This document shows, in pieces, positions 1-11,104 of a stretch of DNA of 64,000 nt. Numbering within the stretch: position 1 is the stretch's first letter; every line of letters starts with the position of its first letter. The translations under genes and the position numbers were made by a program. This DNA comes from Symsagittifera roscoffensis (taxonomy: Eukaryota > Xenacoelomorpha > Acoela > Convolutidae): the NCBI RefSeq assembly GCF_963678635.1, contig NC_087065.1, forward strand, positions 52,521,858-52,585,857, written 5' to 3'. A model generated the notes under the pieces. It was not told where the DNA came from. It searched no databases and saw only the letters and a program-made list of their open reading frames with translations.

Positions 1-1000
1 ATTAATTCTCACTTCTGAAAGAATGAGAATGACAAGAGTAGCTGTTTTATATGGTCGCACTTAACATTTACTAATAAACTATTAGATTCGAACGCGACAA
101 TTGATTTTATTCAACCCACAAACTGTAAGATTGTGAGTGAGATATCGCAATAAACAGCTTGAACAATGGCTAGCTAGAACAAGCGAATTAGAAATTATGA
201 ACAAACATTTAACTATTGTCAACGGAATCCACAAGCAAAACTTAAACCATTACTAAACTAAAATCGTGGACATACCCTTTCAGAACTTTAATAAATTAAA
301 CATTTGAGTGAAACGGCGATTTTGATTTGTAAATCAGCTATTTGTTATAACCAGCTAGGGTAATGACTATGGCTAGAACAAGAAAATGCGGAAATAACGA
401 ACAAATACTTAACCATTGTCAGTGGAGCCCAAAAACAAATCAAAATCATTTCCTCATTAAATCTTGGAATTAATCTTTTACAATTAAACATTTGATTTGC
501 AATTGCATTTGATTTGTAAGTTTAGTTTTCCTAAAAAGTCATAAATAATTGTCATTGACACATCCCAGCAAAATTTTGTAGTAGTATTTTAACGCAACCA
601 ATTCGAACTGTCAAACCAAATGTTTCGATTAACAATGTTGTTGTTTGGTTTAACTCGGCTAAACGAAATTTTATGTATGAAGCTGTTATTGTAAGAACTG
701 TTTTCGTTTTCATTAGGATGGATTAACCATCATAACTTATCGTAGTTTTAAACTTAAGACTATTGCATACTGCGAAATAATTTGTAAACACCCTAGAATG
801 TAATTGCGAAATAATTAGCAGCAGCCATAAATTGAAATTTGAAGCTATTCAAAATTTGAAGCTTAACTGATTCAGGAAAACTTAACAATTTGTAAAAGAA
901 CTCTGAATTAGAAAAACCAGCATTAACCTAAAATGAAGGATAAAAAACTGTTTTCTTGAAGCGAAAATAAAAAAACGTTTTTCAGTTTGCATAGCTGAAT
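1..1000. repeat. AT-rich DNA with a diverged tandem repeat near 165-485
   Basis: The stretch beginning near 167 (GGCTAGCTAGAACAAG...) recurs in diverged form near 370 (GGCTAGAACAAG...), followed in both by an AACAAA...TTAAC-ATTGTC block. The period is about 203 bases, two copies. Nothing else is recognised before position 1000. Confidence 0.45.
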
Positions 1001-1117
1001 TTATTCTGAAAATAAACTAAAACTGTTTTAAAATATGAAATAACGAACCAAAATGCACTCTGTTTTTATTTCTATTTTAATTTGTCCAAATTGATTTGTA
1101 ATTAAAACTGATAATAC

Positions 1118-2698
1118 CTTCGAAACGAGCGTAAAGCTTAAAACCCAAAATGCCTTGGTTTCGTTGCATGAACAGGCCATGTTGGCTGTTTTGTCGGTGC
1201 TTCTGGCAAAAATTGGACGTTCTACTTGCTCACCACCAATGTACTCTAGTGTTCTGTTGCACCTAAGCTTACTAAGAACAACTGTCAACCAAAAACTCGG
1301 CTAAGTGCACGCCGATCAAAATAGAAATTTTGGTTAAAACATAATAGCTATACCAAAAGGTGATTTTTTTTCAAATTATATTCTGTTACATGAAGACGCT
1401 AATCGACAAAGATGTTGCGTTTAACTGCTGTCGTCAAACAACGCTTTTGCAACCTTGTCTCCTTAGTCAAAGCTTAGTTGCTCCAAAGGTACATTTGTTT
1501 CTCCTGGATATTAAGATGACCAGTCTTTCACCTATGCAGAAAAATACAACTTTTTTCTTCTGGGTGGCGTCATTCGCTAATTGATAAGCGACTGAGGTAA
1601 ACGATCCACAAATGAAATGGGCAGTCCTCATTTGAAGCATCGATTATTCGGCTAGGAGGACCCGCAACTTCCAATAAGCATTCACTAAGAACTCCTGGTT
1701 GGAGGCAGTACTGGTCGGCACTTATGTTGGTGACTACTTTGCCGTGGTACCCCACCAACACGTCTAATTTTCCTGAAAGATCGCAGAGCAATAAAGACTA
1801 GTAAAAAAGAGTCAAATTACTGATTCAAAAATGAATTTTCCTGAAGATATTTTCATAGAGTCATTAAAATTATAAATACCTTTTCCAAAGACGGGAAAAT
1901 TCACATCACATATGCCGACCCCGCTCTGCGTCAATGAACGACTCTTCCTGAAACTCATATTGAAAAATATCAATGTCCTCGGTGGTATTTTTCAGGCTCG
2001 TGCATTTCTCCAGCGGCTGAAAGGTTTTCTTTGATCCATTATTGAGCAGCTTCGTCACATGGTCAATCACCTTCTTTAGGTCATGGGGTGACCACTTCTG
2101 CTTAGAGTAAAACTTTGCAACCTTACTCGACAGCTCATGAGATGTCGTCATCTGCTGAACAAAGATCTGACAAACGTAACGCTTTGCGACAGAGCGTTTC
2201 GGCTGTTCCAATTTATGAAGCTAATCTATATAAAAAGAAAATGATTACATGGGATTCCATAACGGTTTCTTTTCTAATTAACAAATCCCTTTGCAAGAAA
2301 TCAAAACATTTCTTGATCAATCTGGCGTCTGATGATTGACTAGCGGAGAAACCCGAACGGAAAATAGCGTTCCCAAAAATTGACGAAAAACAATTGAGTC
2401 ATCATCAGGTTTCTCGTGTCTCGAAAAGCCCGCTGAATAAAATTGTTCATACTGCTCCTCTTTAAATGGTCTTGTCTGGCCTCCGTATAGTACAATATCA
2501 TACCCTTTAAAAGTCAGACTGGACGTCTGCCGGAGATGCAAGAATGTGATACTATAAAATCGAAAGATCAAATTGAGTCATCAGTGTTTTTTTATGAAAT
2601 CCGTAGTTAAGATTCAAAAATAACTTATAGGTTGCTGTTTCTATGCTCAGCTCCACGGTATTGACTTTGTTGCTTTTTTGCTCCATGTTAACAAATGC
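1118..2698 (-). CDS. Probable minus-strand gene, at least 5 internal exons, product unrecognised
   Basis: Candidate exons on the minus strand, in transcription order: 2698-2625, 2518-2353, 2220-1920, 1772 to about 1607, and 1262-1118. The exons have higher complexity than the flanks and can be joined in one frame with GT-AG introns, though several donors are weak (GTTATT, GTCGGC). The 2220-1920 exon codes about 100 polar residues with K-K-V-I-D-H-V-T-K-L-L. The 1772 and 1262 exons are cysteine-bearing (C-S-C-N-E-T-K), with N-x-S/T sites that suggest an extracellular part. First and last exons were not found, so the gene may be a fragment or continue past the window start. No family was recognised. 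It could also be an old transposon exon set. Confidence 0.42.
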
Positions 2699-3012
2699 CT
2701 GCACAACAGAAAGTACTGTAGTATTGACGATCATTTTTACGAGCATCTCTGTGCATGTGAACAGATAGAAACGTGACAGTTGACCTGATCAATGTCAAAT
2801 AATCTTTGTTGGTCAAGGTCTCGTTTCTTTGATCGGCACAGTCAATCGACTTCTTGACAGTCTGTAAAATGACTTTTTTAGAGTCTTCTTATTATTGAGT
2901 TTCCGGGAGAATTTTCCCGGTTGCTCAATTTAATATGGTTTATTTTCGAGTTTTTTTTAAATCAAAACCTAATACGCTTGTATAATGTGTTTGCTTACAA
3001 AAGCATTTCTTC

Positions 3013-3259
3013 AACTTACCGTTTCGCCTACATTCTCTGGCTCTGCATGATCCTTTTTACGGCCTTCTGTGGGCTAGCAATTCCTGTTTTTGCGTGGTTT
3101 CTTGTGATCATCGGCTCGTGGTTCCATTGGAGTATGGTTTCGACTCCCAAGGTCATGCAGCTGTCTGAAAAGGCAGTTTTTGTTCGCCCCGAAGAAAACA
3201 CAGATGCGTACGTTAAGTCTGTAAAAGGGCTGCAAGACCTCAAACCGAGTCTCGTCTAA
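3013..3259 (+). CDS. Exon or small gene coding a membrane segment and a soluble tail, unrecognised
   Basis: The frame ends at TAA (3257-3259). It codes about 30 strongly hydrophobic residues (two short helices or one long one), then W-F-H-W and a polar tail of about 45 residues rich in Lys, Glu and Val. GC content is higher than in the flanks, as in the proven exons. The 5' boundary is uncertain: an open frame extends back to 2921, but acceptor-like AG sites lie nearer 3001. It may be the last exon of a plus-strand gene that starts outside the window. Confidence 0.35.
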
Positions 3260-4407
3260 AAATATCCTGGAGTTACCCTCGTGTGCACTACCTACAAACA
3301 TACCAGTGAAATTTTGAGAAAGAGCTTTAACGATTGCAAGAGGTGATTTTAACGCTTCCGAGCACGAAAAGTGGGTTCATATCTACTATCAATTTCCGGT
3401 GCTTATAATATTGGAACAAGGATTGACCCCACAATCTACAATTAGTTGAAACGCCACAATTTATGTTGAGCCTTTTTATATAAAAACTCCGGGAACATTT
3501 GTGCGAAATTTTTGAAAAAACCAATCATGATGCAAAAAAGGATTTTCAAAGTAGGACAATGCGAGGTGGAGCAAGATTGCATAATTAAGACCCATTGATC
3601 TCAAAACAGTTTTTTTTTTTCATTCTGCAACTATATAAAATATTGCAAGTGCACAAATATTTTTCTAAACAATGCAGTAGATTTCTTTGAAGGAACCAAC
3701 CCTATCCCCTCGTACTTACACATTTGTCAAAAAATTTGGAATTTCTGAGAGTTGCCGTCTTTGAAAGGCGTCCATAGGCGTCCATCTAGTCTACGGCTTT
3801 TGGCTTGCGGTTTTATGTGGAGGTTATTTTTGGTGCTAAGAATTTGTGTAAATCGTGTTTAATATTTCGTGAAACTTCGTTACTGGTTAAATTTTCACGG
3901 GTTGTGTTTAAAAATTCGGAGAATATTGCAATTTCATGTCTTACAGCTGTGTGTCTTGATGCTTGAACTGGTGAAGTTCCTTGAGATTCTTTTTTTTCTA
4001 GTATAGATAGATAACTATAAATTATTTTAAATACATCGTTAGTGAATTTTGAATTCGCTCTTTGAGAGTTTTGATGTTGTATATTTCATATGTATTCTGT
4101 GAATACTTTTGAAACTTCTATATCTACGTCGTCTTTGAAGTAGATATCTACCATGAATTTTACTTGGTGAATTGATTTCTATGGTATAAATTCCGTACAG
4201 TTGTGTTATGTTAAATATTCCTTTTAAATAGTGATCATTAAATTGTCTTTTGATTTTACTTATGGAATTTCTGCTGTACATGGACTATTTCCTTTTTCGA
4301 ATAAATTTGCGATTAAATTTGACAAAATTGTGTTTGACCTCTATCATCAGTGAGTGATTTGATTAAAAATGGAAGGATGGAGTTTTCTTATTCGCTTTCT
4401 TCATTTT
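3260..4407. other. No gene recognised
   Basis: AT-rich sequence with only short spurious frames. No splice-bounded exon or repeat copy was recognised. Confidence 0.5.
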
Positions 4408-4542
4408 GACTCATTTTTTGTGTTTTTTGACTGTTAATTCGTAGTTTTCAATTACTCATTTTTCGTGTTTCATGACTGTTAATTTGTAGTTTTCAATGAC
4501 TCATTTTTCGCGTTTTATGACTGTTAATTTGTAGTTTTCATG
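4408..4542. repeat. 45-bp tandem repeat, three copies
   Basis: The phrase (G/T)ACTCATTTTT...GACTGTTAATT...GTAGTTTTCA begins at 4408, 4453 and 4498, exactly 45 bases apart. The copies differ at only a few positions. All frames contain stops. Confidence 0.75.
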
Positions 4543-6960
4543 TTTTATTGGTTGATTTCAATTGTATAGACGTACTGGTTTGTTTTTGTATGTCTTTTTT
4601 ATTCTTCGTTTTCCTTGTATTGATGATTGTGATGTGGTTTCTGAGTCAGAAAAATATAATGTATCATTACCTTGATAATTTTTATTTATGGAGTCTTTCA
4701 ACCGATAAAGTTCTTCTAAATTACTGGTTTCTGATTCGGAGCCTGCGTTCCTTCGCTTTGAAAATCTTTTTCGTGTAATCTGTCTTTGTTTGCTTAAATA
4801 TTTACTTGTGATTGTTTGTCGTTTTGTTCCAATATATTCTACTGATTGTGTGGTGTGTGGAGTGAATACTAGATCATATTTTTGTTGTTTATTTCACAAT
4901 TGTGTAATATGGTTGTTTGTTTATTTCCTAAATTGTCTAGTGACATAAGGTTTAAGATGACGGATGCAATATTGGGATTAGTGATTTTCCATGTCTGAAA
5001 CTGTTAGTTATTACGATTTTTTGTGGTTAGCCTAACTTGGGTTATGTATTCCAGGGTTGGAGAGAAAAGGATATATCGATTCCTGAGAATGATTTTTACT
5101 TTCTCGTAGCTGGTCTAAGTTAAGTTGTTAAATTACCTAATCTTACTTAGGGGTAGTGAAAGTGTTCAAGGGTTGGAGAACAGTTAATCGATGCACAAGG
5201 TTCAGGTATATTTAGAACACAAGTAGTTCGTTGGATACTATTTTAAACTTACTAAGTTTAATTATTATCCTGGGTCAGGTAAGAGGGGGTCAAGTGAAGG
5301 ATGAATAACCGAAGTTCTTCACTGTTTATCCTAATTAGAATGATTAGTATGATCGAAAAATTTCTATTAGTCCTGTGTCTTGAGAAAGGGTTGGATAGTG
5401 AATTGACGTTTGAGGTCGTTAGACACTTTATTTATTGTGAGGGGGAGAAAAAAAGTTCTATTTGATCCAAGGATAAGCCTTGATGATCAGGATATAAAAT
5501 TAATGAATTTAAATTTAATTTAGATAAAAGTGAATTAAAGATCCAAGGAAAGCCTTGATGATCCGTTAAGTTCGAAAAAGTTTAATTTAAATGAAAATAA
5601 GAATTAAGATAGGCCTTTATAATTTAAGTTAAAGTTTAATTGATAGAAAATTTTTATTTTATTAGTTTTTGATGATGTTTGTGGGTTTTTGATTCGCTGT
5701 TATGTTTCAGGTGATGAAGCTGAGATAAAGAGTTGATTTATATATACTAACAATTTGTGTTTTTACTAACAAATTTTTATAATTTTTTTTTCAATAAATT
5801 TTTTTCCAGATATCTTTTAAATTTACTGCAGATTTTTGAAGAGAGCGACTAGAGATGTTTTTATCAATCGCTATTGTACAATATGAAATTTAGCGCCTGT
5901 AACTGTCATTGAAGATCATTCTTCAAAGATGCTATGTTTGCAAATGAAAATCTAAATTCCTTGCTAATAGAATTCTAAATATAAAAGTTTGTGTTGGCTT
6001 TTGCCATACGATCATGAAACTTAATGGTAAGTTCTTTGTAGTCGTATATCGTCTCTTGTCCAAGGTCTTTTTCCAACGCCGGGTTGTTTTCGTATTGTTC
6101 GGAATAATGGCTCTGATCTATTGAGTCGTAGAAACATTTCAATTAAATTGTTGTCATGTAACATTTTTGGAAATGTTTTTTGTCTAAGTCTAATCTTTCT
6201 GGTTAGCTCTAAGCTAATTTGTTTTTAAGGTCTTGTTCGGCATTTTTGGTTGCACCAGATGAGTAGGTATGAAAGGTCTATCTCATAGAGTAATTTCAGA
6301 TAGGGTACACCGTCTGCTCGTCACGCTATCTTATTTTCGGCCGGATAGATTCGTGCAACTTCTAATACCGATCTTAATCATACTCTTATATCTCTTAGTC
6401 TCAATAGATCTAGAGTATACTGGTTTTGTTACGAGTCCGTCTCTTGGAGAAAGCAACTAAGTTGTATGTTAAATTCAAAATGCTCTGGTGCTGAAATTAC
6501 AAGTAATTTCAGCACTTACAAATAAGTGGGTTGTTAGTTTGATGCAGTATGATTGGTTAATCTTTAATATTTTATAGGGATAAAATATCTAGATTATAAC
6601 CAATAATAAATTATCGTCTGGATCTGGTTCCATTTTTGATGCAATTCCATAAGTACAGAAAATTGCATGAAAGGTCTATGATTAGTATTTTTTCATATAT
6701 GGAAATTGTATGACTAGCAATTTTCCATAAACCAACAGATGTAACCATCAAAAACAACTAGCATGCCTAAAGTAGACTTCAAATTGGCTTAATCAACAAA
6801 TTTTTTATCTATCTAATTAAATTTTGTTGCTCTTGACTTATAATTGAAATCTGATTATCTTTAATTAAACAAACGTGAGACATAACGATGTCTTTATGTA
6901 AGCGAAACTAAGTCAGTTGTCATCATAAATATCTATTTTCAAAATCTATCCTTTACTACT
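4543..6960. repeat. AT-rich DNA with a short diverged repeat at 5465-5570
   Basis: GATCCAAGGA(T)AAGCCTTGATGATC occurs at about 5465 and again at about 5541, 76 bases apart, with a weaker third echo near 5606. No gene was recognised in the rest. Confidence 0.4.
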
Positions 6961-6979
6961 TCTGACTGCGGTTATCATT

Positions 6980-8560
6980 CTAAAAGTAGATTCGAATATA
7001 GCTAAATCTACCAATTCTTGATCCACCGAATGGCAATTGGTTGCACGGGACTGCTAATCGAAACCCAATAATCTTTATTTACACTAACTTGAATCATATC
7101 GATGTCTTTATTTAAGCGCAGTTAATTCAGTGGGAAAAACAATTAGTGATATAAAACATCAAAAAGATCTAGTAAAAATCATATAATAAAATCAAAAAAG
7201 ATCTCATAATAAAAATCTAGAGCGAAGTCTATCCTTTTATACTTTGTATGGCATGTGGGGTGATGATTTTCATAAAAAATTTCAAATTTTAGAAAAAAAT
7301 TTTTCATTTAATTTTTTCTTACATTTAATTATTTAAGGTTATTACTGCTCCATAAAACCTTAAAATGCAGTCGAAACATTCAGGGCTTCGCCCTGATACG
7401 AGTAGTATTATTTGTTTTGTTCATTTTTATGACAGTCATTAATTGCTCTGTATTTTGGAGTTATTAGCAGTATTCAGAATTATAATTCCAAATTATCAGA
7501 CTTTTCAGTTCTAACTTTTTTGTGAAAATTTTGTCCAGAAAATTTGATAGAGCCTAAATCAGAACGAATTACCGAAAGTAACTATCATGCTAAAACTAGA
7601 TTTAATTTAGCTAAATCTACCAATTATTGATCCACCGAATGGAAATTGGTTGCACGGGATTGCTAATTGAAACCCAATAATCTCTACTTACACTAACTTG
7701 AGTCATATCGATGTCTTTATTTAAACGCAATTAGTTCAGTTCTTGTCATGAAAATTTGTTTTCAAAAATATCATTTTTTATTTCCGGCTGGGGTTAATTA
7801 ACGCACTTTGCTTTTTCGATTGGCACTCTGGGAAAAACAATTAGTGATGTAAAACATCAATAAGATGAAATAAAATTTTAGAAAAAGAAGGGAGACCGCT
7901 AATGTTTCAAATTACCATTATTAAATTGAGCTTGATAACTCAATTTGATATTTGGAAAATAGCTCTAGCTGCCAAAGTTTCTGGAAATTTGAAAGTATCA
8001 TGTTTTGATTATTTTCAGGAAAAATGCTTCTTGCTTTTAGAATGATATTGTGATACGGGACTGATAGAGTGATACGGGACTGCTAATCGAAACCCACTTA
8101 TCTTTATTTACAGTAATTTGAATCATATCAATGTCTTTATTTAAGCGCACTTAATTCAGTTATAATCATGAAAAATTTGTTTTCAAAAGTATCATTTTCT
8201 GTTTCCTACTGGGGTTAATTAACGCACTTTGTATTTTCGAATGGCACTCTGATATAAAAAAAAATAAGTGAAGTAAAACATCAGTTACAGGTAATTAAGT
8301 TTTAAAAAAGAAGAGAGACCGCTAAAATTTCAATTTACCCCTTTTAAATTGAACGTGATAACTCAATTTGATAATTCGAAAATAGCTTTAGTTGCCAAAA
8401 TTTTTGGTAGTTTGAAAATATCATGTTTTGATTATATGATAAATATTTTCAAGATAAAAGCATCTTGCTTTTAGATTGATATTGATCTGACGACAGACCA
8501 ACCAAGTGACCTGAAAATGATCGATTAGCAGCGAGCCGACTGATGAACACCTTTTTCCCT
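6980..8560. repeat. Interspersed repeat family B, cluster of copies
   Basis: A module of about 150 bases repeats at about 6985-7135 and 7595-7745, with partial copies near 8070-8165, 10183-10325, 10655-10742 and 22660-22905. It contains GTAGATT...AAATCTAC (a small hairpin), TTGATCCACC, GGTTGCACGGG and ATCATATCGATGTCTTTA. A 3' portion with ACCAA-C-AA-TGACCTGAA-TGATCGAT-AG occurs at 8495-8540 and 23070-23110, so longer copies approach 1 kb. No coding capacity and no termini could be fixed, so its class is unknown. Confidence 0.55.
7221..8152. repeat. Segmental duplication, copy 1 (copy 2 at 9812-10743)
   Basis: This block of about 930 bp, HINE 3' half plus family B, is repeated almost unchanged at 9812-10743. 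The offset is 2591 bases at both ends, and only a few substitutions were noticed (for example TTACACT versus TTATACT). Both edges are abrupt. Confidence 0.85.
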
Positions 8561-8916
8561 CACTGCCAGTATTCCTTTTTGAAGTCGCCTCTTTTAAAGC
8601 AACCCTGCCTCCTTGCATCCATAAAAAATTTGATTCATTCTGCTTCTTGATAAAAAACAATCGATTTCACCCTTTCATTTAATTTTGGGTTTTCAGTTGC
8701 TCGCCATACGCTGCCTCATTCTGCTAAATGACGCAGTGAGGAGTTCAAACTAAGAGTCAGCTGTTAATTAACGAGTTTGTAACAAGCTTGAGGTTTAGTA
8801 GTCTTCAGCGAGAAATGTATTGCTGAAGCTACGACCACTAAAGTTGCTGAAGCTTCCCTAAAACATATTAGGTGATTATTTACGACTAGTGTTGCTGCTT
8901 TTGCGATTGTTATTTT

Positions 8917-9445
8917 TGTTCCGACTTTCGATGCGAAAGTAACGGAATATTTGTGCTCGGGGTGGGTTTGTTTTTCTTCAGACAAATTTCGACTTTTTAA
9001 CTAGCCATTTTTGACGGAATTTTTTTATAACATTCGAAAGCGATTGTTGTCCTGAGCTTAAATGTGAAAAGATCTTTCACCTGTGATATTTTTTAATAAA
9101 GTTATGGGGGTTTAAAGATTGGCATTTTAGTCAATTTGGGACAATTAACGCGCGATATATTTCGCGCTTTTAACGCGTAAGCGGAGATTCTATCCGTTCT
9201 AGAAATCGTTCCAAATTGGTTGAAATAAGCTTCTTCGCCATAGTTGATTGTTACTAGCAGCGAAACCTATTCTTTTGTACTTTATCTGGCGTGTGGGGTG
9301 ATGATTTTCTTAAGAAACTTCAAATTTCAGAAAAAAAATTCAATTTTGTTTTATTACATTCATTTTTAAATGTTATTACTGCTGCATAAACCTTAAAAGG
9401 CTGTCGGAACATTCAGGGATTCGCCCTGAACAGAGCAGTCTTGTT
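8917..9445 (+). mobile_element. HINE (Helentron-type non-autonomous element), full-length copy
   Basis: Starts GTTCCGACTTTCG with the 5' hairpin ACTTTCG-ATG-CGAAAGT and ends in the 3' hairpin arm GCCCTG followed by GAGCAGTCTTGTT. The internal GTTCCGACT complement lies just before the 3' hairpin. It is inserted into family B-like sequence: the flank GATTATTTACGACTAGTG recurs after the satellite array at 22567. Confidence 0.7.
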
Positions 9446-9469
9446 TGGTTTTCTCACTCGTTACTTTTT

Positions 9470-10006
9470 GTTCCGACTTTCGATACGAAAGTAACGGAAT
9501 ATTTGTGCTCGGGGTGGGTTTTTTTTTCTTCAGACAAAATTCGACCTTTTAAGTAGCCCTTTTTGACGGAATTTTTTTATATCATTCGAAAAGTATTGTT
9601 AAACTTGAGCTCAAGTTTGAAAAGATATTTCACTTGTGATCATTTTGTGTAAAGTAATGGGGGTTTAAATATTGCCATTTTGGCCAATTTGGGACAATTA
9701 ACGCGCGATATATTTCGCGCTATTAACGCGTGAGCGGAGAGTTAATCCGTCTTAAAATTGTTCCAAATTGGTTGAACGAAGCTTATTTGCCATAATTGAT
9801 TTGATACAAGGAGCGAAATCTATCCTTTTATACTTTGTATGGCATGTGGGGTGATGATTTTCATAAAAAATTTCAAATTTTAGAAAAAAAAATTTCATTT
9901 AATTTTTTCTTACATTTAATTATTTAAGGTTATTACTGCTCCATAAAACCTTAAAATGCAGTCGAAACATTCAGGGCTTCGCCCTGATACGAGTAGTATT
10001 ATTTGT
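9470..10006 (+). mobile_element. HINE, full-length copy in tandem with the previous one
   Basis: Both hairpins are intact: ACTTTCG-ATA-CGAAAGT at the start and CAGGGC-TTC-GCCCTG at the end. It lies 24 bases after the previous copy in the same orientation. Confidence 0.7.
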
Positions 10007-10743
10007 TTTGTTCATTTTTATGACAGTCATTAATTGCTCTGTATTTTGGAGTTATTAGCAGTATTCAGAATTATAATTCCAAATTATCAGACTTTTCAGT
10101 TCTAACTTTTTTGTGAAAATTTTGTCCAGAAAATTTGATAGAGCCTAAATCAGAACGAATTACCGAAAGTAACTATCATGCTAAAACTAGATTTAATTTA
10201 GCTAAATCTACCAATTATTGATCCACCGAATGGAAATTGGTTGCACGGGATTGCTAATTGAAACCCAATAATCTCTACTTATACTAACTTGAGTCATATC
10301 GATGTCTTTATTTAAACGCAATTAGTTCAGTTCTTGTCATGAAAATTTGTTTTCAAAAATATCATTTTTTATTTCCGGCTGGGGTTAATTAACGCACTTT
10401 GCTTTTTCGATTGGCACTCTGGGAAAAACAATTAGTGATGTAAAACATCAATAAGATGAAATAAAATTTTAGAAAAAGAAGGGAGACCGCTAATGTTTCA
10501 AATTACCATTATTAAATTGAGCTTGATAACTCAATTTGATATTTGGAAAATAGCTCTAGCTGCCAAAGTTTCTGGAAATTTGAAAGTATCATGTTTTGAT
10601 TATTTTCAGGAAAAATGCTTCTTGCTTTTAGAATGATATTGTGATACGGGACTGATAGAGTGATACGGGACTGCTAATCGAAACCCACTTATCTTTATTT
10701 ACAGTAATTTGAATCATATCAATGTCTTTATTTAAGCGCACTT
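9812..10743. repeat. Segmental duplication, copy 2
   Basis: Nearly identical to 7221-8152. Here the HINE half is attached to the rest of its element, so this may be the source copy. The right edge stops where the CCGCTCAAA foldback block begins. Confidence 0.85.
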
Positions 10744-10758
10744 TTGGGGGAGTCTGGG

Positions 10759-11032
10759 ACCTCGACCCGGGAAGACCGCTCAAAAACCGCTCAAAAACCG
10801 CTCAAAAACCGCTCAAAAACCGCTCAAATCTTGCTTGAAAAACCGTTCAAAAATCACCGCAAGAAATGAGCGGTTTTTGAGCGGTTTTTTAAGCAAGATT
10901 TGAGCGGTTTGAGCGGTTTTTCCAAAAAAACCGCCCAAACCGCTCAAACCGCTCAAATCTTGCTGGTAAACCGCTCAAACCGCTCAAACCGCTCAAATCT
11001 TGAGCGGTTTTTGAGCGGGATCTCGACCCGGG
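10759..11032. repeat. GC-rich foldback block of CCGCTCAAA words between two CTCGACCCGGG copies
   Basis: About ten copies of CCGCTCAAA and about six of its complement TTTGAGCGG (or GAGCGG variants) fill 270 bases. The longer word CCGCTCAAATCTTG occurs three times forward and once reversed (AAGATTTGAGCGG). CTCGACCCGGG stands at both ends in the same orientation. The left half can pair with the middle to form a long hairpin, and several alternative pairings exist. Frames through it give only a low-complexity R-F-E repeat, so it is not coding. Confidence 0.85.
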
Positions 11033-11104
11033 TAGTAGTCATGACCTGAGTGAGAAACGGAACTGCTAAAACTAAGACCGACAAAGTAGCTGATTTTTCG
11101 CTTA

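Noticed and set aside
3028-3301. Minus-strand frames opposite the membrane-segment exon
   Set aside because: They are shadows of the plus-strand frame, which has the more protein-like composition.
8917-9000. Hammerhead-type ribozyme at HINE junctions (CTGATACGAG ... CGAAA)
   Set aside because: The conserved CUGANGA core is not matched, and the pieces are better explained as the two terminal hairpins.
10759-11032. CRISPR-like array from the repeated CCGCTCAAA
   Set aside because: No uniform spacers, both orientations are mixed, the repeats are only 9 bases, and the genome is eukaryotic.
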